64,000 bases of DNA from Streptomyces sp. NRRL S-244 (GCF_000717915.1 NZ_JOCX01000009.1:1-64000), one strand, 5' to 3'. Positions 52,018 to 62,324 are shown, numbered from the stretch's first letter. Notes: generated from the sequence alone by a model not told the origin. Made by a program: numbers and translations.

Positions 52018-53087
52018 CTGGATGCTCCCGTCAGCTCGTGTTCCGGTGCCCGGTTCCCCGCGGGTACGGGCTCCTCGTCCGCCGGCGGTCCGCCGCGGGC
52101 CCGCCTGCCGCGTACGAGGAGCAGCGCGGCCAGGACGACCCCGCCGAGGCCGAGCAGCCCGGCGCCGACCCCGGCCGCGATCCCCCAGGGCACGAACCAC
52201 GCCGATGCGGTGGCGGTGGCCGGGGCCGCGCCGGGGGCGGTGACCCTGAGGGTGAGGGCGACGTCGTCGAGGACCGGGGCTCCGGGCCAGGGCTCGGTCA
52301 GCGACACCCGCTGGCCCGGGAGCAGTTCCACGGGCAGGGCGCGGGCGGTGCGGCCGGGGACCTCGCCGAAGAGCCCCTCGGCGCGCAGGGCCAGTTCGGG
52401 GGCGAGGGCCACGTTGCCCCGGTTGACCAGGGTGTACGCGACGACCGCGCGGGCGCCCTTGCCGCGTACGGAGACGTCCTCGACGGTGAGGGCGGCCAGC
52501 GTCGGGCCGCCGACGCGCAGGTGGACCCGTACGCCCGCCTCGCGGCCGTCCTCGGTGGCGATCACGGCGGCCGGGTGGTCGCCGGGGAGGGAGGCGGGCG
52601 GCAGGGTGACCGTGAAGGGGACCACCGCGCGGGTGCGGGGCGGGATCTTCACGGTGGCGGCGGCCCCGAAGCTGATCCAGGAGCCGGCGCCGGGAGCCTC
52701 GCTGTTCTGGCGGCCTCCGGCCGCGGGGGTGGCCGGGCGGACGGCGAGGGCCCCGTCGGCCGTGTTGTAGGCGTCGGCCCCGCGCAGGGTGACGGTGCGC
52801 TCCCGGTCGGAGGTGTTCGTCAGGGCCAGCCGGTCCTCCAGGACGGTGCCGGCGGGGCCCGCGAGGTAGAAGTACGGGCGCGTCGGCCCGGCCCCGCCCG
52901 CGGCGGGCTCGGCGGTCCAGCCGGGCTCGTCGGCGGCGGCGGGCGTGGCGGTGGCGGCGGGCGTGGCTGCGGCGGGCGTGGCGGCGCCCGCGGCCCCGAG
53001 CAGCAGGGCCGCGGCGAGCAACGCGGTGCACAGGCGCCGGACCGGGGTGGGGATGGGGGTGGAGGTGGGGGTGTGGAGCACGGGCAT
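52014..53087 (-). CDS. DUF916-like membrane-anchored extracytoplasmic protein (WxL-interacting-protein type)
   Basis: A 357-residue protein. A signal peptide (LCTALLAAALLLGAAGAA) precedes an N-terminal domain with the pattern of DUF916 proteins: RPYFYLAGPAGTVLEDRLAL, then TNTSDRERTVTLRGADA, a GSWISF segment, IPPRTRAVVPFTVTLP and GDHPAAVIAT. A second beta domain and a C-terminal helix (WGIAAGVGAGLLGLGGVVLA) with a basic tail follow. In Firmicutes this layout belongs to WxL-interacting proteins that display WxL proteins at the surface. The identification here is by pattern only. It ends in a GTGA overlap with the next gene. ATG 53087 has GGAG upstream. Confidence 0.75.
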   Translation of the reverse strand: MPVLHTPTSTPIPTPVRRLCTALLAAALLLGAAGAATPAAATPAATATPAAADEPGWTAEPAAGGAGPTRPYFYLAGPAGTVLEDRLALTNTSDRERTVTLRGADAYNTADGALAVRPATPAAGGRQNSEAPGAGSWISFGAAATVKIPPRTRAVVPFTVTLPPASLPGDHPAAVIATEDGREAGVRVHLRVGGPTLAALTVEDVSVRGKGARAVVAYTLVNRGNVALAPELALRAEGLFGEVPGRTARALPVELLPGQRVSLTEPWPGAPVLDDVALTLRVTAPGAAPATATASAWFVPWGIAAGVGAGLLGLGGVVLAALLLVRGRRARGGPPADEEPVPAGNRAPEHELTGASR

Positions 53088-53104
53088 GGCCGGGGGTGCT
53101 CCGT

Positions 53105-53785
53105 TCAGGACCGGGCCCGCTGGCCGCGCCGGGTCAGCCAGAGCACGCCGGCGGCGCCGGTGAGCAGCACCGTGCCGCCGAGGGTGCCGAGGGCGAGAGC
53201 GGAGTCGGTGGGTCCGGTCTGCGGGAGGGTGTCTTCCGTACCGCCGCCGCCGGAGCCCCCGGACGCGGCCGGCGCGGAGCCGGTCACGTCCAGCTCCAGG
53301 GAGGGCTTGGGGCTGTTGCCGGGGGTGCAGGTGGTGGTGGTCCCCAGCGCCTTGATGGTGAGCACGCCCGCGGTGAAGGTGACCTTGCCGCTCTTCTTGG
53401 GGGTGTAGGTGCCCGAGAGGTCGGTGATCTTGATGGGGGTGTTGGCGGGCACGGCCTCGGGGTTGGGCGGTCCCGAGACCGGCACGGACGCCTTCTCGGC
53501 GCCGCCGACGAGGATGACGGCGCTGGGGCTCATGGCGCCCTTGCCGAGTTCGACGGGGCTGGACGAGACGCCCTTCTGGAAGGACATCGTCAGCTTGTAC
53601 CCGTCGCCCTCCTTGACGGCCTTGATGTCGATGGGCGAGACCGCCGACTTGTCCCCGATGGGGGTCTTGCAGTCGTACGCGACGTCGACGACGTCGGCAT
53701 GGGCTGCGGGGGCGGCCAGCAGGACCGCCGTTCCGGCCAGCGCGGAGGCCAGCGCAAGCGCGGTGGAGCGTTTCCGGTCGGACAC
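53105..53785 (-). CDS. Small secreted LPXTG sortase-substrate protein
   Basis: A 226-residue protein. The signal peptide (ALALASALAGTAVLLAAP, cleavage near AHA) is followed by a single extracytoplasmic module (about residues 33-165). It carries cysteines in VAYDCKTPIG and TTTTCTPGN, clearly homologous to modules in the LAETG protein of this operon (GTYTPKKSGKVTF against GTYKPGKTGKVTL). A Gly/Ser linker leads to LPQTG (187-191), a hydrophobic helix and RRGQRARS, a complete wall-sorting signal. It is first in the four-gene operon. The GTG start has GAAG upstream, and an inverted repeat at 53813-53829 may be an operator. Confidence 0.88.
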   Translation of the reverse strand: MSDRKRSTALALASALAGTAVLLAAPAAHADVVDVAYDCKTPIGDKSAVSPIDIKAVKEGDGYKLTMSFQKGVSSSPVELGKGAMSPSAVILVGGAEKASVPVSGPPNPEAVPANTPIKITDLSGTYTPKKSGKVTFTAGVLTIKALGTTTTCTPGNSPKPSLELDVTGSAPAASGGSGGGGTEDTLPQTGPTDSALALGTLGGTVLLTGAAGVLWLTRRGQRARS

Positions 53786-53812
53786 CTTCGTCTTCCCCTC
53801 GGGCCACGGATT

Positions 53813-53829
53813 TCTGACGGAACATCAGA
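53813..53829. promoter_or_regulatory. Inverted repeat upstream of the surface-protein operon
   Basis: TCTGA (53813-53817) and TCAGA (53825-53829) flank CGGAACA. It lies 28 bases upstream of the first gene, between the operon and the end of hutI. A possible TACCTT -10 box lies further upstream on the minus strand. Confidence 0.35.
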
Positions 53830-53898
53830 TCGGTGGCTCAAGGTACGCCCGGGGCCTTACGGAGGGAAGACAAAGGACAGGCCCGGATTGACCGTTCG

Positions 53899-55077
53899 TC
53901 AGTGCGCGCGCAGGCCCTTCTGCCAGACCGCCGAAACCAGCGGAACGCCCGGCCGGTAGGCCAGGTGGACGTGGCTCGGGGCATCCAGGAGGGCCAGGTC
54001 GGCGCGGGCCCCGGGGGCGATCCGGCCGATGTCGGTGCGGCGCAGGGCGCGGGCCCCGCCGGCGGTGGCGGACCAGAGCGCCTCGTCCGGGGTCATCCGC
54101 ATGTCGCGTACGGCGAGGGCGATGCAGAAGGGCATGGAGCTGGTGTACGAGGAGCCCGGGTTGCAGTCCGTGGACAGCGCGACGGTGGCGCCCGCGTCGA
54201 TCAGGCGGCGGGCGTCGGGCCACTGGGCGCGGGTGGAGAACTCCGCGCCGGGCAGCAGGGTGGCGACGGTGGTGTCCGCGGCCTGGACGAGCGCGTCGAC
54301 GTCGGCGTCGGTGAGGTGGGTGCAGTGGTCGGCGGAGGCGGCCTCCAGCTCGACGGCGAGCTGCACGCCGGGGCCGTAGGACAGCTGGTTGGCGTGGACG
54401 CGCGGGATCAGCCCGGCGGCGGCGCCGGCGGTGAGGATCGCGCGGGCCTGGTCGCCGTCGAAGGCGCCCTTCTCGCAGAACACGTCCACCCAGCGGGCGT
54501 ACGGGGCGCAGGCCGCCAGCATCTCGCCGGTGACGAGGTCGACGTAGCCCGCCGGGTCCTCGGCGTAGTCGGGGGAGACGATGTGGGCGCCGAGGTAGGT
54601 GACCTCCTCGGTGTGCGCGGCGGCGATGCGCAGGGCGCGGGCCTCGTCCTCGACGGTGAGGCCGTAGCCGGACTTGGTCTCGAAGGTGGTGGTGCCCTGG
54701 CGGCGGGCCTCGTCGAGGTGCCGTACGAGGCCGGCCTCCAGCTCCGCGTCGGTGGCGGCGCGGGTGGCGGCGACGGTGGTGCGGATGCCGCCGGCGGAGT
54801 AGCTCCGCCCGGACATGCGGGCGTTGAACTCGGCGGTGCGGTCGCCGGCGAAGACGAGGTGGGAGTGCGAGTCGACGAAGCCGGGGATCAGCGCCCTGCC
54901 GTTCGCGTCGAACGCGGAGTCGGCGGCCGGGGCCTGGCCGGCCGGACCGACCCAGGCGATCTTGTCGTCCTCGATGACGACGGCCGCGTCCTGGAGGAGG
55001 CCGAGGGGGGAACCGTCGCCGAGGGCGGGGTCGTTGGTGACGAGACTGCCGATGTTGGTGATGGCCGTGGTGGTCAT
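53899..55077 (-). CDS. hutI: Imidazolonepropionase
   Basis: A 392-residue amidohydrolase-superfamily enzyme hydrolysing imidazolone-5-propionate to formimino-L-glutamate in histidine catabolism. The metal site is [17 protein letters not shown], followed by [39 protein letters not shown] and [18 protein letters not shown] 55077 follows AGAGGA. It is the last gene of the hut operon, but a very long hairpin lies 24 bases upstream of its start, so its expression may be reduced relative to hutF. Confidence 0.96.
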   Translation of the reverse strand: MTTTAITNIGSLVTNDPALGDGSPLGLLQDAAVVIEDDKIAWVGPAGQAPAADSAFDANGRALIPGFVDSHSHLVFAGDRTAEFNARMSGRSYSAGGIRTTVAATRAATDAELEAGLVRHLDEARRQGTTTFETKSGYGLTVEDEARALRIAAAHTEEVTYLGAHIVSPDYAEDPAGYVDLVTGEMLAACAPYARWVDVFCEKGAFDGDQARAILTAGAAAGLIPRVHANQLSYGPGVQLAVELEAASADHCTHLTDADVDALVQAADTTVATLLPGAEFSTRAQWPDARRLIDAGATVALSTDCNPGSSYTSSMPFCIALAVRDMRMTPDEALWSATAGGARALRRTDIGRIAPGARADLALLDAPSHVHLAYRPGVPLVSAVWQKGLRAH

Positions 55078-55100
55078 GGGTTCCTCTCAGGGCTTGCTTG

Positions 55101-55196
55101 TCCCCCGCCCCGCCCCTTCCCGAAACCGGGCTCTGCCCGGACCCGAGGCGGGGTCTGGGGCGGAGCCCCGGTTTCGGGAAGGGGCGGGGCGGGGGA
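55101..55196 (-). repeat. Long imperfect palindrome between hutF and hutI
   Basis: The 32 bases 55101-55132 pair with 55164-55196 with a single extra C, and a smaller internal stem lies in the 31-base loop. It fills the gap between the hutF stop and the hutI ribosome site. Motifs such as GGGTCTGGGGCGGAGCCCC are frequent in Streptomyces intergenic regions, so it is probably one copy of a dispersed palindromic element that also terminates transcription. Confidence 0.8.
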
Positions 55197-55205
55197 AAGA
55201 CGGCG

Positions 55206-56540
55206 TCAGCCGCGGAGGGCTGCGATCGATTCGGCCAGGGCCGACGGGACGTCAGGGACCAGGGTGTGGGCGCCGTCGCGGACGATGTGGCGGCCGCCGA
55301 CCACCGTGTGACGGACGTCCGACGCGGTGGCGGCGAAGACCGCGGTCTCGGCACCCAGCCGCGGCAGCGGACCCGCCGTACGGACGGAGTCCAGGGCGAT
55401 GGTGGTGAAGTCCGCGAGCGCCCCCGCCTCCAGGCGCCCCGCGTCCGCGAGCCCCAGCGCCGCGTGCCCGTCCGCCGTGGCGGCGGTGAGCAGCGCGTTC
55501 GCCGTCCAGTGCCCCCGGGTCCGGCTCCGCAGCCGCTCGTTGAGCTCCATCGCGCGGGCCTCCTCCAGGAGGTCGATCACCGCGTGGCTGTCGCTGCCGA
55601 GCGAGAGCGGGCTGCCCGCCTGCTGGAGGCGGGTCGCCGGGCCGATGCCGTCGGCGAGGTCGCGCTCCGTCGTGGGGCACATGCACGTACCGGTCGTCGT
55701 GCCGCCCAGCAGGGCGATGTCCACGTCCGTCAGGTGCGTGTTGTGGACCCCGGTGGTCCGCGGGCCGAGCACCCCGTGGTCGGCCAGCAGCTGGGTCGGG
55801 GTGCGCCCGTGCGCGGCCAGGCAGGCCTCGTTCTCGGCGGTCTGCTCGGAGAGGTGGACGTGCAGCGGGGCCTGCCGCTCGTCCGCCCAGCGGGCGACGG
55901 TGGCCAGCTGCTCCGCCGGCACGGCGCGTACGGAGTGGATCGCCGCCCCGATCAGCGCGTGCCCGCGCGGCTTGAGGGCCGAGACCCGCTCGGCCCAGGC
56001 GTCGGCCGTCCCGTCCGAGAACCGCAGCTGGTGCGGGTTCGGGGCCTCGCCGAAGCCCGACGACAGGTACGCCGTGTCCAGCAGCGTGATCCTGATGCCG
56101 GCCGCCGCGGCCGCCTCGATCAGCGCCTCGCCCATGGCGTTGGGGTCGGCGTACGGGGCGCCGCCCGGCGCGTGGTGCACGTAGTGGAACTCGCCGACGT
56201 TGGTGATGCCGGCCAGCGCCATCTCCGCGTACACCGCGCGCGCGAGCGCGAAGTACGTGTCGGGGGTGAGGTTCTGGGCGACCTGGTACATGAACTCGCG
56301 CCAGGTCCAGAAGGTCCCGGAGCCCACCTGCACCAGCGAGCGCAGCGCCCGGTGGAAGGCGTGGGAGTGCGCGTTCGCGAGCCCCGGGACGGTCAGGCCG
56401 CGCAGCACCTCGGCCCCCGGCGGCGGGGTCTCGGCCCCGGTCCGCAGGGCGCCGATCCGGCCGTCCGCGGTGACCTCCAGGGCCACGCCCGGCTCGACGT
56501 GCGTGCCGAGCCAGGCGTGTTCCAACCAGTACGTCTTCAC
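55206..56540 (-). CDS. hutF: Formimidoylglutamate deiminase
   Basis: A 444-residue amidohydrolase that converts N-formimino-L-glutamate to N-formyl-L-glutamate and ammonia, the branch of histidine breakdown that avoids direct formamide loss. Evidence: GLANAHSHAFHRALRSL (metal His-x-His), EFHYVHHAPGGAPY, PLHVHLSEQTAENEACL, GTCMCPTTERDLADGIGP and LGSDSHAVIDLLEEAR. The GTG start overlaps the upstream gene stop by four bases. The presence of HutF requires a formylglutamate hydrolase in the pathway. Confidence 0.95.
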   Translation of the reverse strand: MKTYWLEHAWLGTHVEPGVALEVTADGRIGALRTGAETPPPGAEVLRGLTVPGLANAHSHAFHRALRSLVQVGSGTFWTWREFMYQVAQNLTPDTYFALARAVYAEMALAGITNVGEFHYVHHAPGGAPYADPNAMGEALIEAAAAAGIRITLLDTAYLSSGFGEAPNPHQLRFSDGTADAWAERVSALKPRGHALIGAAIHSVRAVPAEQLATVARWADERQAPLHVHLSEQTAENEACLAAHGRTPTQLLADHGVLGPRTTGVHNTHLTDVDIALLGGTTTGTCMCPTTERDLADGIGPATRLQQAGSPLSLGSDSHAVIDLLEEARAMELNERLRSRTRGHWTANALLTAATADGHAALGLADAGRLEAGALADFTTIALDSVRTAGPLPRLGAETAVFAATASDVRHTVVGGRHIVRDGAHTLVPDVPSALAESIAALRG

Positions 56541-57762
56541 CGGCAGGCCAGTCCTTCCAGTACGTCGGCCAGCGCGAGGACACCGGCCACGCAGTCGTCC
56601 TCGGGGGCGAACTCCCGCGGGGAGTGGGAGACCCCGGTGGGGTTCCGTACGAACAGCATCGCGGTCGGGACGGCGGCGGAGAGGATTCCGGCGTCGTGTC
56701 CCGCCCCGGTGCCCAGGACGGGGACGGAGCCGCCGAGGATGCGGTTCATCTCGTCGCGCAGGGCGTGCTCGAACTCGACGACCGGGGTGAAGGACTCCCG
56801 TACGACGGCCAGGTCGATGCCGTCCTGGTCGGCGCGCTCGCGGGCGGCCTTCTCGATGGCGGTGACCACGGTGTCCAGCGTCGCCTGGTCGGCGGCGCGG
56901 GAGTCGAGCCAGCCGCGCACGAGGGACGGGATGGCGTTGACGCCGTTCGGCTCGACCGAGATCTTGCCGAAGGTCGCGACGGCGCCGGCCAGGGCCGCCT
57001 CGGTACGGGCGGCCAGGACGGTCGACGCGTACGTGAGCATCGGGTCGCGCCGGTCCACGAGACGGGTGGTGCCGGCGTGGTTGGCCTCGCCGCGGAAGTC
57101 GAACCGCCAGCGGCCGTGCGGCCAGATCGCGGACGCGATGCCGACGGCGTCGCCGGAGAGGTCCAGGGCCCGGCCCTGCTCCACGTGGAGCTCGACGAAG
57201 GCGCCGATGCGGGCGAGGCGCTCGGGGTCGGCCCCGATGGCCTCGGGGTCGTACCCGGCGGCCTCCATGGCCCGGGGCAGGCTGATCCCGTCGGCGTCGC
57301 GGAGCTCGTACGCCTTCTCCTTGGTCAGCTGCCCGGCGGCGAGCCGGGAGCCGACGCAGGCGAGGCCGAAGCGGGCCCCCTCCTCGTCGCCGAAGTTGGT
57401 GATGGCCAGTGGCCTGGCGAGCTCCGCGCCCCTCCTGCGGAGTTCGTCCAGGGCCGCGAAGGAGGACACCACGCCGAGGGGGCCGTCGAAGGCGCCGCCG
57501 TCGGGCACGGAGTCCAGGTGGGAGCCGGTGACGACGGCGTCACCGGCGAGGGGGTCGCCGAGCCAGGCCCACTGGTTGCCGTTGCGGTCGGTCTCGTACG
57601 CGAGGCCGCGGGCCTCGGCCTGGGCCTGGAACCAGGTCCGGCAGTCGGCGTCGGCCCCGGTCCACGCGTAGCGGCGGTAGCCGCCGGATTCGGCGTTGCG
57701 ACCGATGGGGGCGAGCTCGTTCCACATGCTGTGGAACGAGGCCGCCCCGGCGGGGTTGTCGC

Positions 57763-57766
<4 letters not shown>
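56537..57766 (-). CDS. M20-family amidohydrolase, annotated allantoate amidohydrolase; candidate N-formylglutamate hydrolase
   Basis: A 409-residue dinuclear metal hydrolase of the hydantoinase/carbamoylase (AllC/HyuC) family. Metal ligands are seen in [42 protein letters not shown] and GAGHDAG, with the dimer domain [14 protein letters not shown]. It is encoded between hutU and hutF with GTGA overlaps on both sides. That is the slot where a pathway with HutF needs an N-formylglutamate deformylase (HutG), and no typical HutG gene is present. The inferred role is hydrolysis of N-formyl- or N-carbamoyl-amino acids; specificity is unproven. Confidence 0.85.
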
Positions 57767-59427
<1,661 letters not shown>

Positions 59428-59452
59428 GGCGGTGCCTCCTCCGATGTTGGGA

Positions 59453-59485
59453 AATCTATTCACATCCTGACTTCCTGAATAGATT
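59453..59485. promoter_or_regulatory. Perfect 10-bp inverted repeat between hutU and the PLP-enzyme gene
   Basis: AATCTATTCA (59453-59462) and TGAATAGATT (59476-59485) flank 13 bases in the 104-base divergent promoter region. The right arm continues as ATTCAGTCA, which recurs upstream of the RpiR regulator (61772-61780). The strong AT-content against the GC-rich surroundings supports a protein-binding site for the hut regulator. Confidence 0.7.
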
Positions 59486-59531
59486 CAGTCAACAGCTGCG
59501 GGCCGACCCGCCGGATGATTGGCTGGCGGAC

Positions 59532-60884
59532 ATGTCTGCCGAGACGCACGCGCAGGGCGCCGTCGCGCGCCGGGACCTGGCCGTACGGGCCGCGGTGGAG
59601 CAGGGCCTGGTGGGCGGGGCCGACGACGCGCCGCCGCTGGTCTGCCTGCTGGACACGGCCGGGATCCGGGCCTCCGCCGCCGCCCTGACCGACGCCTTCG
59701 CGGCCGCGCTGCCACCCGGTACCCCCGTCCTGCACGCCTTCGCCGTGAAGGCCTGCCCGCTGGTGCCGGTGCTGCGGCTGCTGGCGGACGCCGGGATCGG
59801 CTGCGAGGTGGCCGGCCCGGGCGAGCTGGCGCTGGCCCGGGCGGCGGGGGTGGAGCCGGAGCGCACGGTCCTGGACTCCCCCGCCAAGACGGCGGCCGAG
59901 CTGCGCGAGGCCCTGGCGCTGGGCGTCGCCGTCAACGCCGACAACCTCCAGGAACTGGAACGGCTCGACGCACTGGTCGGCGCGGGCCCGGCCCGGTCCC
60001 CGATCGGCGTACGGATCAACCCCCAGACCGGGGCCGGCGCCATCGGCGCCCTGTCCACGGCCACCGCGACCTCGAAGTTCGGCATCGCCCTGCGCGACCC
60101 GGGAGCCCGTGCCCGGCTGGTGCGGGCCTACCTCGACCGCCCGTGGCTGACCCGGCTGCACGTCCACTCGGGCTCCCAGGGCGTCCCCCTCGCCCTGATC
60201 GCGGAGGGGGTCCGCGACCTCCACGCCCTGGCCGAGGAGATCAACGCGGCGGCCGGGCGCCGCCAGGTCGACACCCTCGACATCGGCGGGGGCCTGCCGG
60301 TGAACTTCGCCTCGGACGAGCCGAGTCCGACGTACGCGCAGTACGTCGGCGCGCTGCGCGAGGCGGTGCCCGCGCTCTTCGACGGCGGGTACGGGCTGGT
60401 GACGGAGTTCGGCCGGTCGCTGCTGGCCAAGCACGGGCTGGTGCTGGCGCGGGTCGAGTACACCAAGAGCACGGGGGCCCGGCCGATCGCGCTCACCCAC
60501 GCGGGGGTGCAGCTGGCGACCCGCACGGTGTACGCCCCGGCCCAGTGGCCGCTGCGGATCCTGCCGTACGACGCGAAGGGCGCCCCGAAGGACGGCGACC
60601 CGGTCGCCCAGGACGTGGCCGGGCCGGCCTGCTTCGCGGGGGACCTCCTGGCTACGGCCCGGGAGCTGCCGCCGCTGGCCCCGGGCGACCTGATCGGCGT
60701 CCCGGACACCGGCGCGTACTTCTTCACCGCCCACTACGGCTACAACAGCCTCCCGCGCCCGGCGGTGCACGGCTTCACGGTCACCCCCGAGGGCCGGGTC
60801 CGCTTCGCGGAGGTCCGCCCCGCCCAGTCCCTCGCGGAGATCGTTTCCGAATCCGGCGGCCCCCTGCGCGACGCCCTGCTGTAG
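59532..60884 (+). CDS. PLP-dependent fold-type III enzyme (Y4yA-like, diaminopimelate-decarboxylase superfamily)
   Basis: A 450-residue enzyme with an alanine-racemase-like barrel. The PLP lysine lies in HAFAVKACPLVPVL. Substrate and phosphate elements are LHVHSGSQGVPLALI, LDIGGGLPVNF and LVTEFGRSLLAKHG. The C-terminal domain carries PACFAGDLLATARELPPL and PDTGAYFFTAHYGYN. It is smaller in identity to true lysA than to the Y4yA group, so the substrate may be an amino acid other than diaminopimelate. It is divergent from hutU, whose promoter it shares, and convergent with the RpiR gene, suggesting linked regulation. Confidence 0.83.
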   Translation: MSAETHAQGAVARRDLAVRAAVEQGLVGGADDAPPLVCLLDTAGIRASAAALTDAFAAALPPGTPVLHAFAVKACPLVPVLRLLADAGIGCEVAGPGELALARAAGVEPERTVLDSPAKTAAELREALALGVAVNADNLQELERLDALVGAGPARSPIGVRINPQTGAGAIGALSTATATSKFGIALRDPGARARLVRAYLDRPWLTRLHVHSGSQGVPLALIAEGVRDLHALAEEINAAAGRRQVDTLDIGGGLPVNFASDEPSPTYAQYVGALREAVPALFDGGYGLVTEFGRSLLAKHGLVLARVEYTKSTGARPIALTHAGVQLATRTVYAPAQWPLRILPYDAKGAPKDGDPVAQDVAGPACFAGDLLATARELPPLAPGDLIGVPDTGAYFFTAHYGYNSLPRPAVHGFTVTPEGRVRFAEVRPAQSLAEIVSESGGPLRDALL

Positions 60885-60901
60885 GGGCCGGGGGCCGGGG
60901 G

Positions 60902-61747
60902 TCACTCCACGAACAGGCCGCGGGCCGCCGCCCGGGCGTCGAAGGCTTCCAGGCGGGCCTGGGCGTCGGGGAGGGCGTCCGCCATTGCCTCCAGGAGGAC
61001 CCGGCCCAGCAGCATCGGCGCGCACGCCGTGTCGAAGGCCAGGCCCGTGCCGACCGGCGCCGGGATCAGCAGGTCCGAGGAGCGGGCCACGGGCGCGAAG
61101 GCCGAGTCGGCGACCGTCACCACCTTCAGCCCCGCCCCCCGCGCGTGGTCCAGCGCCTCCGCCACCTCCCGCGGGTACCGCGGCAGCGCGAAGCACAGCA
61201 GCGCCGAAGCCCCCGCCCCCGCGGCCGCGTCGATCCGGTCGGCGAGCATCGAGCCGCCCTCGTCGAGGAGCCGTACGTCCGGATGCACCTTGGCGGCGAA
61301 GTACGCGAACCCGCGCGCCTGCGAGGACGCCGCCCGCAGCCCCAGTACGGGCAGCGGGCTGGAGGCGGCCAGCACCCGTCCCGCCTCCTCGACCGGCGAC
61401 GGGTCGGCGAGCATGGCCGACAGCTGGCGAAGGTTCTCGATCTCGCCCTGGACGGCCTGCTGGTACTCGTTGTACGCGTCCTCCTGCGCGGCCGCGGCGG
61501 CGCGCTCGGCGGGCGCCACCTCGCGCAGGTGCCGGCGCAGCGCCGGATAGCCGTCGAAGCCGAGCGCCACCGCGAACCGGGTCACCGAGGGCTGGCTCAC
61601 CCCGGCCAGGTCGGCGAGCTCCACGCTCGACAGGAACGGCACGTCCGCGGCGCCGCGCACCATGCAGTGGGCGATCCGGCGCTGGGTGGGCGTCAGCCGG
61701 TGCCCCTCGAACAGCTTCTGCAGCCGCGCCGCCGGGCTGTCACTCAT
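60902..61747 (-). CDS. MurR/RpiR family transcriptional regulator
   Basis: A 281-residue regulator. An N-terminal RpiR helix-turn-helix (about residues 30-80, SSVELADLAGVSQPSVTRFAVALG) is followed by a SIS domain (VLGLRAASSQARGFAYFAAK, ALLCFALPRYPREVAEALDHA), which normally binds a phosphosugar or small metabolite. ATG 61747 follows GGAGG. It is convergent with the PLP-enzyme gene. Its upstream region contains the TATTCAGTCA sequence shared with the hut promoter, so it may control both hut and itself. The SIS ligand is unknown. Confidence 0.9.
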   Translation of the reverse strand: MSDSPAARLQKLFEGHRLTPTQRRIAHCMVRGAADVPFLSSVELADLAGVSQPSVTRFAVALGFDGYPALRRHLREVAPAERAAAAAQEDAYNEYQQAVQGEIENLRQLSAMLADPSPVEEAGRVLAASSPLPVLGLRAASSQARGFAYFAAKVHPDVRLLDEGGSMLADRIDAAAGAGASALLCFALPRYPREVAEALDHARGAGLKVVTVADSAFAPVARSSDLLIPAPVGTGLAFDTACAPMLLGRVLLEAMADALPDAQARLEAFDARAAARGLFVE

Positions 61748-61770
61748 CCCGACCCCTCCGTCCCCGTGGT

Positions 61771-61807
61771 TATTCAGTCACCGAGCACTCTGCATGCGGT
61801 TATGCAG
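61771..61807 (-). promoter_or_regulatory. Operator-like elements upstream of the RpiR regulator gene
   Basis: TATTCAGTCA (61771-61780) repeats the sequence at the hut promoter (59482-59491) with one mismatch. CTGCAT (61790-61795) and ATGCAG (61802-61807) form a perfect inverted repeat with a 6-base centre. Both lie in the divergent region before the small membrane protein gene. Confidence 0.5.
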
Positions 61808-61916
61808 CACGGCAAGCCGCGGACCGCTCCGCGAGACGCCCCGGGGCCGTACGGCGACGCGGATACGGGGGCTAACCCCAGTGCCGGCGGCCGCGGGACG
61901 TTCCTACGCTGGGCGC

Positions 61917-62291
61917 ATGGAGTCCCAGGAGCTGAAGAAGGAACTCGACGCGACGTTGGACGCCCGGCGCGAGCTGGGGCCGGAGTACGAGGCCGCGCTC
62001 GTGGACTCCTTCGTGGAGAAGGTCGACACGCAGGTCCGGCGCCGGCTGGCCGAGGAGCGCCTCGCCGCCGCCCGGGGCGGCGGCCGGGCCACCGGGCCGT
62101 CCCCGATCGAGGGCGGCTTCGGCGAACGCTTCGGCTTCGCCATCATCACGCTCGTCCTGGCGATCCCGCTGTCGGCCATCGGCGCCACGCAGGCGGGGTT
62201 CAGCGGGCTGCTGGTCGCCTGGGCGGGCGTGCTCGGCGTGAACTTCGTCCACGCGACGAAGCACCTGCGTCCCCGCGACCGGGCCGAGTAG
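61917..62291 (+). CDS. Small two-helix membrane protein, unknown function
   Basis: A 124-residue protein. The N-terminal amphipathic, acidic/basic helix (QELKKELDATLDARRELGPE) is followed by a Gly/Arg linker. Two membrane helices (FAIITLVLAIPLSAIGATQAG and LLVAWAGVLGVNFVHATKHL) come near the C-terminus. There is no ribosome site. TACGCT (61905-61910) lies six bases before ATG 61917, so the mRNA is predicted to be leaderless. Divergent from the RpiR gene. I do not recognise a defined family. Confidence 0.75.
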   Translation: MESQELKKELDATLDARRELGPEYEAALVDSFVEKVDTQVRRRLAEERLAAARGGGRATGPSPIEGGFGERFGFAIITLVLAIPLSAIGATQAGFSGLLVAWAGVLGVNFVHATKHLRPRDRAE

Positions 62292-62324
62292 CGCCTCAAG
62301 GCGCCTGGCGCCGCAAGAAGTGTG

